DNA from: an uncultured Muribaculum sp.
GTDB lineage: Bacteria > Bacteroidota > Bacteroidia > Bacteroidales > Muribaculaceae
Assembly: GCA_910578785.1 (NCBI GenBank)
Contig: CAJTSJ010000001.1
Span: 62,001 to 126,000, forward strand
Length of the DNA: 64,000 bases
Direction: 5' to 3'
This document shows positions 43,776 through 52,391 of this stretch, piece after piece (position 1 is the first letter of the stretch; the number at the start of each line of letters is the position of its first letter). The notes below the pieces were generated by a model. That model made no database searches. It was not told the DNA's origin and saw only the letters and a program-made list of their open reading frames with translations. A program made the position numbers and the translations under genes.

Positions 43776-46700
43776 ATGAATAAAAAGCATATTCTGATAG
43801 CCGCTTTGCTTTCATTGGGCGCACCAGCCGTAAGCATTCCGGCCTATGCACAATCATCGACACAGGCGCAGACAGGTACCATCAGCGGTACGGTCATCGA
43901 CGAACTCGGCGATCCCATAGTAGGCGCAACCGTGCGTGTCCGCGGCAATAAAGCGGCCGGCACAGCCACCGACATCGACGGAAAGTTCACTCTCCGAGCA
44001 AAAAAAGACGCCGTAATCGAGGTGTCATACATCGGCTACAATCCGCAGACCGTATCGGTCAACGGACGCAACAACCTTGAGATTCACCTCGTGCCGTCGG
44101 CACAGGCCCTCGAAGAGGTCATAGTAACCGGTTACACCACCCAGAAGAAGGAGTCACTGACAAGCGCCATCGCCCAGATCAAGGGTGACGAGGTCTACAA
44201 GGGACGCGGTACGACCAACACCACCACCGCACTCCAGGGCGAGATTCCCGGTCTTACCGTGACACGAAGCTCAACCCGCCCCGGTAGTGAAGGTGCCGAA
44301 ATGCAGATCCGCGGTTCCTACTCCATCAACGGCGGAGGCCCGCTCATCCTTATCGACGGCCAGGCAGCCTCGATGGACGAGCTGAACCAGATGGACGGTA
44401 ACGACATCGCCAACATCTCCGTGCTCAAGGACGCCTCGGCGGCCATCTACGGTGCCCGTTCGGCCGGCGGTGTCATCCTCGTGACCACCAAGCGCGGCCA
44501 GCTCGGCAAGCCCCAGATCACATACTCCGGTTCATACAGCCGTACGGTAGACGGCATCAAGCTTCCGCTGACCAACAACAGCGAGTGGCTCGACATGTTC
44601 TACCAGGCCCAGTACAACGACGCCCAGGCATCAAATCCGGGCATCACCGACCCCAATGAAATCCACAACCGCATCAACTGGTGGATTTTCAACTCGTTCG
44701 GCGGTACTTCCGTGTCACGCGACCCTCTGACAGGCGCATACACTCCTGACGGACAAGGCGCATTCAAAGGCGAGAATCTGTTCAACGCCCTTAAGAACGG
44801 ACAGACCCTCACACTTCAGAACGGCAACTTCATAGAACGCTGGGGACCGAACAACTACCTGCTCGACTTCCTTTTCGGCAACGCCGACACCTGGAAACAC
44901 AACCTCAGCATCTCCGGCGGCGACGAGAAGTTCAACTACCGCGCATCGTTCAACTACTCCGACGCACAGTCGCAGCTTAAAGTAGCGAAAGACGGTGAAA
45001 AGAAGTACGGTGCCCGCCTGAACGCCGACTACAAGCCCAACGACATAGTAAGTTTCGAGACCGGCATGTCATACGACCGGCGCGACATAACCACTCCACG
45101 CAACGACCCTAACGGAAGCCACGGCGGATTCATGGATCCCTGGTTCTGGGCCATCACCAACGAAAACGGCGATGCCTACGACACATTCGGCTACCGCAAC
45201 CCCTATGCATATTATACCCAGGAAGGTAAGATTGAGACCAACTGGTCGACCTTCCGCGCCAACGGCAAGGTCAAGCTTGACTTCTCAAAATGGGTCAAGG
45301 GACTGTCGTTCGCAGCCACAGGAGCCTATAAGAATGTACGCAAGGAGATTTCGCGCAACAAGCTGACCACCTATACCTATGACTGGGTAGGCACCGTGAC
45401 CCACACCGAAAACCCCAACTCGCTGATGGAAGAAGTTTCAACGAAGTGGGACAGCTATACTTTAGGAGCATTCGGCTACTACAACAACAAGTTCGGCGGA
45501 CATCAGGTAGACGTGATGGTCGGTATCACCGGTGAAAACGAGGATTACAAGAATATCACAGCCGGACGCTACAAGGGCGAAATTTACCCCGGCTCAGGAC
45601 TGTTTGACCTCAATGTGTTCTCCGGAGGCGACAACAACAAGGCAGACGGAGGATCAAACTCCTGGGCATTCATGTCATACGTGGCCGACGTCCGCTATGC
45701 CTACAACGACACGTACCTGCTCTCGCTCCTCGGCCGCCGCGACGGTTCGTCGAAACTGACACCTGAAAACCGCTGGAAAAACTTCTACTCCGTATCGGCA
45801 GGCTGGGTGTTCACCAACGAGAAGTTCTTCAACAGCATAGTTCCGAACAGCATCATGAACTTCGGTAAAATCCGCTACAACTACGGACATACGGGTTCAA
45901 TCAACGGTATCGGCAACTATGAGTCTTACTCAACCATCAAGACCGGCTCATACTACTTCGGAGGCTCCAACGTGACCTCGATGTGGCTTGACGGCATGCG
46001 AAGCGCCGACCGCACATGGGAATCAATCAAGAGCCACAACGCCGGTATCGACTTAGGATTCTTCAACAACCGCCTTCGCGCTTCGTTCGACTACTTCGAG
46101 AAGACCAACGACGGCATGTTCATCGACGTAATATTCCCGCAGGTGCTCGGCGCCACCGCCCCGAAGACCAACAACGGCAAGCTCCGCACCCGCGGCTGGG
46201 AAGTGGAAGTCAACTGGCGCGACCGCATCGGCGAAGTAAGCTATAACCTCGGCTTCCAGATATCCGATGCATGGACCCGTCTGCTCGAACTCACCAACAA
46301 CGAAAACATCCCCAATGCCGGCCACAACAAAAACCGACTGGTCAACAAGCCCCTCGATGCCATCTACGTATTCCAGACCGACGGCATCTTCCAGACCCAG
46401 GAGGAAGTGGACGCATACTACGAAATGTTCTACTGGAACGCCGACCACTCCGGACCCAAACCGGGCAACATACTTCCCGCACCTGCTGAATCAGGAACCA
46501 ACCGTCTGCGTCCGGGAGCCCGCAAGCGTGTCGACCTCGACGGCGACGGCGTGATTACCGACCGCGACATCTACTATGCGGGCGACGCGGCACCCCGCCT
46601 GTCATTCGGCATCAAGGCCGGGCTGCAGTGGAAGGGTCTTGACTTCTCGGTGTTCTTCCAGGGAATCGGCAATCAGAAGGTGCTCCGCTCAGGAAACCTC

Positions 46701-47078
46701 AACGGCGCCTTCACCACCAACTACGTGCTCCAGAACAACACCTACCTGGGCAATACCTGGACACCGGAGAATCCGAACGCCAAGTACACCATCATGTCAC
46801 GCGACAACAACTTCAACCGCTTCAACTACCACAATGTCGACACTTCTGTAGAAGACAGCCGCTACATCCGTCTGAAGAACCTCGTGGTGGGCTACACACT
46901 CCCCCGCCAGTGGACCTCAAAGGTAGGCGTAGAGAAGTTCCGCGTATACTTCTCGGGCGACGACCTCTGGGAATGGACAAAAATCAACGACGGCTACGAT
47001 CCCGAATACGGAGAAGCCTCCAACCGTGTGTTCCCCTTCTGCCGCATGCTCAACTTCGGTGTAGAACTCACTTTCTAA
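43776..47078 (+). CDS. susC: SusC-family TonB-dependent outer membrane transporter
   Basis: 1100 aa. A signal peptide (cleaved near IPAYAQ) is followed by a carboxypeptidase-like regulatory domain (GTISGTVIDELGDPIVGATV), the TonB box/plug (ALEEVIVTGYTTQKKESLTSAI, with IRGSYSINGGGPLILIDG) and the barrel to the C-terminal F. There is no extra N-terminal signalling domain, so direct control of the sigma factor through this protein is not obvious. It imports oligosaccharides with the SusD partner 12 bp downstream. Confidence 0.96.
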   Translation: MNKKHILIAALLSLGAPAVSIPAYAQSSTQAQTGTISGTVIDELGDPIVGATVRVRGNKAAGTATDIDGKFTLRAKKDAVIEVSYIGYNPQTVSVNGRNNLEIHLVPSAQALEEVIVTGYTTQKKESLTSAIAQIKGDEVYKGRGTTNTTTALQGEIPGLTVTRSSTRPGSEGAEMQIRGSYSINGGGPLILIDGQAASMDELNQMDGNDIANISVLKDASAAIYGARSAGGVILVTTKRGQLGKPQITYSGSYSRTVDGIKLPLTNNSEWLDMFYQAQYNDAQASNPGITDPNEIHNRINWWIFNSFGGTSVSRDPLTGAYTPDGQGAFKGENLFNALKNGQTLTLQNGNFIERWGPNNYLLDFLFGNADTWKHNLSISGGDEKFNYRASFNYSDAQSQLKVAKDGEKKYGARLNADYKPNDIVSFETGMSYDRRDITTPRNDPNGSHGGFMDPWFWAITNENGDAYDTFGYRNPYAYYTQEGKIETNWSTFRANGKVKLDFSKWVKGLSFAATGAYKNVRKEISRNKLTTYTYDWVGTVTHTENPNSLMEEVSTKWDSYTLGAFGYYNNKFGGHQVDVMVGITGENEDYKNITAGRYKGEIYPGSGLFDLNVFSGGDNNKADGGSNSWAFMSYVADVRYAYNDTYLLSLLGRRDGSSKLTPENRWKNFYSVSAGWVFTNEKFFNSIVPNSIMNFGKIRYNYGHTGSINGIGNYESYSTIKTGSYYFGGSNVTSMWLDGMRSADRTWESIKSHNAGIDLGFFNNRLRASFDYFEKTNDGMFIDVIFPQVLGATAPKTNNGKLRTRGWEVEVNWRDRIGEVSYNLGFQISDAWTRLLELTNNENIPNAGHNKNRLVNKPLDAIYVFQTDGIFQTQEEVDAYYEMFYWNADHSGPKPGNILPAPAESGTNRLRPGARKRVDLDGDGVITDRDIYYAGDAAPRLSFGIKAGLQWKGLDFSVFFQGIGNQKVLRSGNLNGAFTTNYVLQNNTYLGNTWTPENPNAKYTIMSRDNNFNRFNYHNVDTSVEDSRYIRLKNLVVGYTLPRQWTSKVGVEKFRVYFSGDDLWEWTKINDGYDPEYGEASNRVFPFCRMLNFGVELTF

Positions 47079-47090
47079 CAACTCTAAACA

Positions 47091-49103
47091 ATGAAACTCA
47101 ACAAATTACATATAATTCCAGCTTTCGCTCTGGCACTGATGGCAACGTCATGCTCCGACTTCCTCGACAAGGAACCGACCGACGTAGGTACTGACGCCAT
47201 CTCATTCAAGAATCCCTCACAATTCGAGCAGGCCGCCAACGCACTCTACTCAAGCGCCTTTGCCGCCTGGAACACCATCAACGTGGACGGAGGAACGGAC
47301 ATCTCCGGCATCGGCAACAACGGTGGCGGAACAGCACCGCAGAACACCAACAACTGGAAGGTTCCCTACGAACGTCTGCGCCAGATGAACATACTTCTCG
47401 ACAAGGCCAAGTCATATCCCAACCAGGATGAAATAGCCACCTCGGTGGGCACGGCCTACTTCTTCCGCGCATGGCAGCACTTCACACTGCTTCAGCGTTT
47501 CGGCGGAGTGCCCGTGGTGGACCATGTGCTCGACACATCGGACCCTGTAGTCCACGGACCGCGCAACAGCCGCTATGAGGTAGTAGACCTGATCATCAAG
47601 GACCTCAAGCTTGCAGAGGAGATGCTTCCCCGCCGCTCGACCATGAACAACCTCGAGAACCGCGGAAAGCTCACCAAGGAGGCCGCACAGGCATTCCTGG
47701 CCCGCGTGGCCCTCTATGAAGGCACATGGGAAAAGTACGTTCCTTCCATCGGCTACAACCTTGACGGCGACGGCACATCGGAAGGCGCAGGCACCACCAA
47801 GCCCGAAGGCTATCCCTCAGTCGAAGAACTGCTTAAGCTTGCCAAGGAAAAGTCAAAAGCAGTCATGGACGAAGCCGACAAGGGCACATTCGCCCTCTTC
47901 GACGCCTGCGAGGAGCTGAGCTACTACAGTCTGTTCAGCCTCGACGACGGAGCCGGCAACATCTCCAACCACACCGGCGCCGGCAAGGCCGACAACAAGG
48001 AATTTATCCTCACCAATCCGTATGACTTCGACCTCAAGCGCAGCGGCACCAACCTCGTACACCAGGTGTCGACCTGGCAGAAGGTCAACATCAGCGCCTA
48101 TCTGGGCGAATCGTTCCTCTGCTCCAACGGTCTTCCCACCCACATGAGCACCTCGGCCGACGCCCGCAACATCTATGCCAACGAGCAGTTCGGAGGCTAT
48201 GACACCTACATGGGCGAGTTCCAGAACCGCGACATGCGCTTCATCGGCTCGACCTATCTGCCCGACCGACCCTCATTCTGCGCCGGAGGCGAACACTGGG
48301 TGCCCCGTACGGCCGCAGGCCCGAAATATCCCGACGCAGTGTTCCCCGAACCGAGCGACAAGTACAACGCCAACGACCCGGCCCACTCGAGCAAGCTCGT
48401 GGTCTACAATCCCGAAATCGGGCTTAACTCGACCCACAACGGCTACGGATGCCGCAAGTATCTGCCCGAAGGCTCAGGACGCAACGACAACACCGACGCA
48501 GCAGACATAGGCATCATCCGCCTGGCTGAAGTCTATCTGATTTATGCCGAATCGACATGCGAACTCGGAGGCGGCAACATCTCTGACGCAGACCTCAACA
48601 TCTCGATCAACAAGCTCCGTGCCCGTGCCCGCATAGCACCGCTCAACGCCGCGCTGATTGCAGGGAAATGGGACGCTACATGGTTCAACTTCCAGACCGG
48701 ACGCCATGAATGTCATCAGATGAACATGCTCGACGAAATCCGCCGCGAACGCATGTGCGAGCTTTTCGGCGAAGGCTTCCGTCTGGACGACCTCAAGCGC
48801 TGGGGCATAGCCCACATCAACATGACAGGCCAGAAGCTCGGACGCAAGATTCTCGGCACCTACTACGGCAACCCGGCCAACAAGGTGAACTCGCTCCAGT
48901 ATTTCGGCGAACCTGTCTACAATCCTGAGACCCGTCCGACACAGTGGGGCCTCGTATCTGAAGACCCCGCCGACATCGACTACGGCCGTCCTATCGCCAC
49001 CATCCCCGGCAACTGCTTCTGGAGCCAGCGCGACTACCTGGACGCTATTCCACTGGAACAAATCCGTCTGAACCCGGCACTTACCCAGAATCCCGGATGG
49101 TAA
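47091..49103 (+). CDS. susD: SusD/RagB-family substrate-binding lipoprotein
   Basis: 670 aa with lipobox ATSCSDFLDKEPTD, the usual SusD start. The tetratricopeptide-rich helical core (TAYFFRAWQHFTLLQRFGGVPVV near residue 125) and the C-terminal RRERMCELFGEGFRLDDLKRWG are characteristic. It caps the SusC pore and binds the glycan at the cell surface. At 670 aa it is longer than SusD (about 550), so it may have extra surface loops. A hairpin follows. Confidence 0.95.
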   Translation: MKLNKLHIIPAFALALMATSCSDFLDKEPTDVGTDAISFKNPSQFEQAANALYSSAFAAWNTINVDGGTDISGIGNNGGGTAPQNTNNWKVPYERLRQMNILLDKAKSYPNQDEIATSVGTAYFFRAWQHFTLLQRFGGVPVVDHVLDTSDPVVHGPRNSRYEVVDLIIKDLKLAEEMLPRRSTMNNLENRGKLTKEAAQAFLARVALYEGTWEKYVPSIGYNLDGDGTSEGAGTTKPEGYPSVEELLKLAKEKSKAVMDEADKGTFALFDACEELSYYSLFSLDDGAGNISNHTGAGKADNKEFILTNPYDFDLKRSGTNLVHQVSTWQKVNISAYLGESFLCSNGLPTHMSTSADARNIYANEQFGGYDTYMGEFQNRDMRFIGSTYLPDRPSFCAGGEHWVPRTAAGPKYPDAVFPEPSDKYNANDPAHSSKLVVYNPEIGLNSTHNGYGCRKYLPEGSGRNDNTDAADIGIIRLAEVYLIYAESTCELGGGNISDADLNISINKLRARARIAPLNAALIAGKWDATWFNFQTGRHECHQMNMLDEIRRERMCELFGEGFRLDDLKRWGIAHINMTGQKLGRKILGTYYGNPANKVNSLQYFGEPVYNPETRPTQWGLVSEDPADIDYGRPIATIPGNCFWSQRDYLDAIPLEQIRLNPALTQNPGW

Positions 49104-49153
49104 CAATAAAGCCGAAACATAAATCATAGGCATCCACTTATCTTCATTGGTTG

Positions 49154-49194
49154 GGGCGTGGAGCAGAATTAAAACGCTGACTTCACGCCCTTTT
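49154..49194 (+). terminator. Hairpin after susD
   Basis: GGGCGTG (49154-49160) pairs with CACGCCC (49184-49190), followed by TTTT. The 7-bp stem has a 23-nt loop, so it is probably leaky and would lower transcription into the enzyme genes. Confidence 0.5.
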
Positions 49195-49206
49195 CATAAA
49201 AAATTC

Positions 49207-49214
49207 TAACTTTG
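49207..49214 (+). promoter_or_regulatory. Promoter -7 element before the enzyme genes
   Basis: TAACTTTG, an exact -7 match, 41 bp before the GH28 start. No TTTG at -33; the hairpin arm lies there instead. Confidence 0.5.
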
Positions 49215-49255
49215 TATATCCAAGCATATACACCATAACCACCAATCTTTCAATC

Positions 49256-50707
49256 ATGTCACGTTTCACATTACCACTTCTCACAGCAACATTATTCGCA
49301 ATGCAGTCACAGGCCGAACTCGTCACCTATCCGGCCGGACCCGGCGTAGAAACCATCAGCGACTTCAGCGTCCGCGTACGTCAGGACGGAGGCCAATGGA
49401 CACCGGTGGCCGTCTATCCGGTAAAGGTAGACCACGTGTCAAACGCCAAACACAATGTCGAAACCGCTTCCATGGCCTACTTCGATTTTGACGGCATCGT
49501 CGATGTAGAGGTGGTGTCGAACCGTGAAAAAGTCGACTCCTCACGCATACGTCCTCTTTCCTGCAATATCACCCCGGATGTGAGCGGGGACACTCTCACA
49601 TTCTCACTCTCCGAACCCCGGAACCTGTCGATAGAAGTCAACGGCGACATCTTCCACAACCTGCACCTGTTTGCCAACCCCATCGACGCAAACCGTCCGT
49701 CGGCCAAGGTGCTCAAAAATCTGAAAAAACATAAGAACCTCATATACTTCGCACCAGGCTCCCACAATCTGCCTGGCGACACCCTCCACATTCCCTCCAA
49801 CACTACCGTCTACATCGACGGCGGCGCCTATGTTCACGGAGAGCTGAAAGTACATGGATCGGAAAACGTCAACATCTACGGTCGAGGCGAAGTGCATCCC
49901 GTACGCGGAGCCGGTGTCTCAAACGTCAAATCGAAAAATGTAACCGTTGACGGTATCATCGTAACCCAGCTTCCCGTGATTATGTGCGACTCCGTGACCG
50001 TCACCAACGTCAAGTCAATCAGCTCATACGGCTGGGGCGACGGCATGAACGTATACTGCAGCAAGAACGTCTGGTATGACCGGGTGTTCTGCCGTAACAG
50101 CGACGACTGCACCACCGTCTACGCTTCACGCGGCGACTCCAGAGGAAGCTGCGACAACATCCTGATGGAGAATTCCACACTATGGGCCGATGTGGCCCAC
50201 CCCATCTTCATTGGTCTGCACGGAAGCGCGATGGCCATAGGCGTTGACGCTCCTGCCGATACCATATCAAACCTTACCTACAGAAACATCGACATTCTCG
50301 ACCAGGCCGAAAAACAACTTGACTATCAGGGATGTCTGGCCATAAACGCCGGCGACAATAATGTGGTGCGCGACATCACATTCGACAACATCCGCATCGA
50401 GGACTTCCGCGAGGGCCAGCTGGTCAACTTCCGCATTTTCTTCAACAAGAAGTACTGTGCAGCTCCCGGTCAATGCATCAACAACGTGCTCATAAAAGAC
50501 GTGACCTACAACGGCTCGGGCGAAAACATATCAATCATATCGGGCTACGACAACGACCATAAAGTGGCCGGCATAAAGTTCGAGAACCTGACCATAAACG
50601 GCGTGAAAATAGCCGACGACATGCCCGGCAAACCGGGATGGTACAAGACCGGCGACATGGCCGGAATATACATCGGCGAACATGTAGAGAACGTAACATT
50701 CAAATAA
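49256..50707 (+). CDS. GH28-family glycoside hydrolase (paralogue 1)
   Basis: 483 aa with a signal peptide (cleavage near QSQAEL). An N-terminal beta-sandwich domain (about 22-150) precedes a right-handed beta-helix. Catalytic-site features are GWGDGMNVYC and the acid pair in RNSDDCTTVY near residue 285; where GH28 normally has GHG it has IGLHGSAM, with the His but not the first Gly. GH28 enzymes hydrolyse alpha-1,4-galacturonic links in pectin. It shares the N-terminal domain with the second GH28 in this locus (57872). Confidence 0.87.
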   Translation: MSRFTLPLLTATLFAMQSQAELVTYPAGPGVETISDFSVRVRQDGGQWTPVAVYPVKVDHVSNAKHNVETASMAYFDFDGIVDVEVVSNREKVDSSRIRPLSCNITPDVSGDTLTFSLSEPRNLSIEVNGDIFHNLHLFANPIDANRPSAKVLKNLKKHKNLIYFAPGSHNLPGDTLHIPSNTTVYIDGGAYVHGELKVHGSENVNIYGRGEVHPVRGAGVSNVKSKNVTVDGIIVTQLPVIMCDSVTVTNVKSISSYGWGDGMNVYCSKNVWYDRVFCRNSDDCTTVYASRGDSRGSCDNILMENSTLWADVAHPIFIGLHGSAMAIGVDAPADTISNLTYRNIDILDQAEKQLDYQGCLAINAGDNNVVRDITFDNIRIEDFREGQLVNFRIFFNKKYCAAPGQCINNVLIKDVTYNGSGENISIISGYDNDHKVAGIKFENLTINGVKIADDMPGKPGWYKTGDMAGIYIGEHVENVTFK

Positions 50708-50720
50708 TCAACCTTATATA

Positions 50721-52361
50721 ATGAAAAAGATATTTTGTATTTTTGCCCTCACAGCCATATTGTCAAACTATGCTGAGGGTACGACTGTCGACACAAAGTC
50801 ACAAGGTACTACTTTGGAACATTGGTGGGAAACGGGAGTAGGCGCAGGACGTGTGAATGAGGGATTGCGCGCCGGATGGCAGGAACATCTTGGAATAGTC
50901 AAAGACAACTGCGGATTCAAATATGTAAGGATGCACGGCCTGTTCCACGACGACATGTTTGTATACTTCCCTCAAAGAAGCGGAAAGATAAAATACAATT
51001 GGCAATATATCGATGATGTGTATGATAGGATGCTTGACAAGGGTGTACGTCCTTTTGTGGAACTTGCATTCTTTCCGTCGGAGATGGCACTTGAAAACTC
51101 AAAGACACAGTTCTGGTGGAAAGCAAACGTCTCAGTCGACACCACAAAATTTGACAAATGGGGTGACCTCGTACGCGAATTCACAGCACATGTGGTTGAC
51201 CGTTACGGACTTGACGAAGTGAGCCAATGGTACTTCGAAGTTTGGAACGAGCCAAACCTGACCGGTACCGGAGGATTCCTGCATGGGACTAAAAGCGACT
51301 ACTTCCGACTCTACAAAGAAGCCGCCAATGCGGTGAAAAGCGTCAGTCCGCGACTGCGTGTCGGGGGACCGGCGACAAGCAACTTCATTGCCGACCATCG
51401 GCATGACGGCGAAATTCTTGACCACAGCAAATCGGTGTTCTATAACGACAGCGTGATAAATACCAAACAGTGGGAAGGAGTGTGGATCAAGGACTTCCTT
51501 AATTATTGCGAAAAAGAGAATCTCCCGGTCAACTTCATATCCACCCATCCTTATCCCACCGACTATGCCCTCGATCCGGAAACGGGCAGAGGCAAAGGCG
51601 CCGTAAGATATGCCAAATCGCTCTACGACGACATTTCGTGGTTAAAAGCCACGCTGGCTACAAGCAAGTATCCTGAAGCTGAGATACATCTGACCGAATG
51701 GAGCACAAGCCCTGGGAGCCGTGACAGAATGCACGACATGCTCCCGGCAGCAGCCTATATCATCAAGTCGAACCTTGACTGCCAAGGGATGGCCAATTCA
51801 TTGATGTACTGGACATTTACCGACGTATTCGAGGAAAAAGGAGGTGGAGAGGATGTCTTTCACGGAGGATTCGGTATGATAAACTATCAGGGAATAGCCA
51901 AACCATCGTACCATGCCTATCGCATGCTCCATAATCTTGGCGACACACAACTGTATTATGACGGAACGACATGCATCACACGCAACTCCGCCGACGGCAC
52001 AATCTCAGGGGTGATATTCAACTATCCGCAGGAGTTTGAAAGCCATGTTCCGGCCGCTGGCGACTCGGGGACTTATATGCAGGCATCGCCCAAGAATGTC
52101 AACGTCACTCTCACCAATCTCGCTCCGAACGCACGATTCACTGTAGAAATCTTGGACAACGAGAACGGAAACGCCTACTACCACCATCAGGCTATGGGAG
52201 GCCCGAGCCAGCTGTCGCGTGAACAGACTGCCGAGTTGATTGAAAAGTCGCATGCCACAAGCAAGTCGTATCTCACAACTGACAAAAACGGCAGACTTCT
52301 AATAGATATGCAGCTGGCCCCCTGGACGTGCATACTTATAAAAGAAACCGCCAATAATTAA
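50721..52361 (+). CDS. GH39-family glycoside hydrolase
   Basis: 546 aa with a signal peptide ending near NYAEG. The TIM barrel has the acid/base Glu177 in FEVWNEPNLTG and the nucleophile Glu326 in IHLTEWSTSPGSRD, as in GH39 beta-xylosidases and related enzymes. The C-terminal beta-sandwich begins near residue 430. GH39 enzymes act on xylosides, iduronides or arabinosides; in a pectin-like context an arabinose or xylose side chain is plausible. It starts 13 bp after GH28. Confidence 0.88.
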   Translation: MKKIFCIFALTAILSNYAEGTTVDTKSQGTTLEHWWETGVGAGRVNEGLRAGWQEHLGIVKDNCGFKYVRMHGLFHDDMFVYFPQRSGKIKYNWQYIDDVYDRMLDKGVRPFVELAFFPSEMALENSKTQFWWKANVSVDTTKFDKWGDLVREFTAHVVDRYGLDEVSQWYFEVWNEPNLTGTGGFLHGTKSDYFRLYKEAANAVKSVSPRLRVGGPATSNFIADHRHDGEILDHSKSVFYNDSVINTKQWEGVWIKDFLNYCEKENLPVNFISTHPYPTDYALDPETGRGKGAVRYAKSLYDDISWLKATLATSKYPEAEIHLTEWSTSPGSRDRMHDMLPAAAYIIKSNLDCQGMANSLMYWTFTDVFEEKGGGEDVFHGGFGMINYQGIAKPSYHAYRMLHNLGDTQLYYDGTTCITRNSADGTISGVIFNYPQEFESHVPAAGDSGTYMQASPKNVNVTLTNLAPNARFTVEILDNENGNAYYHHQAMGGPSQLSREQTAELIEKSHATSKSYLTTDKNGRLLIDMQLAPWTCILIKETANN

Positions 52362-52391
52362 TCCATTGACATAACTCATAGATTATACATA

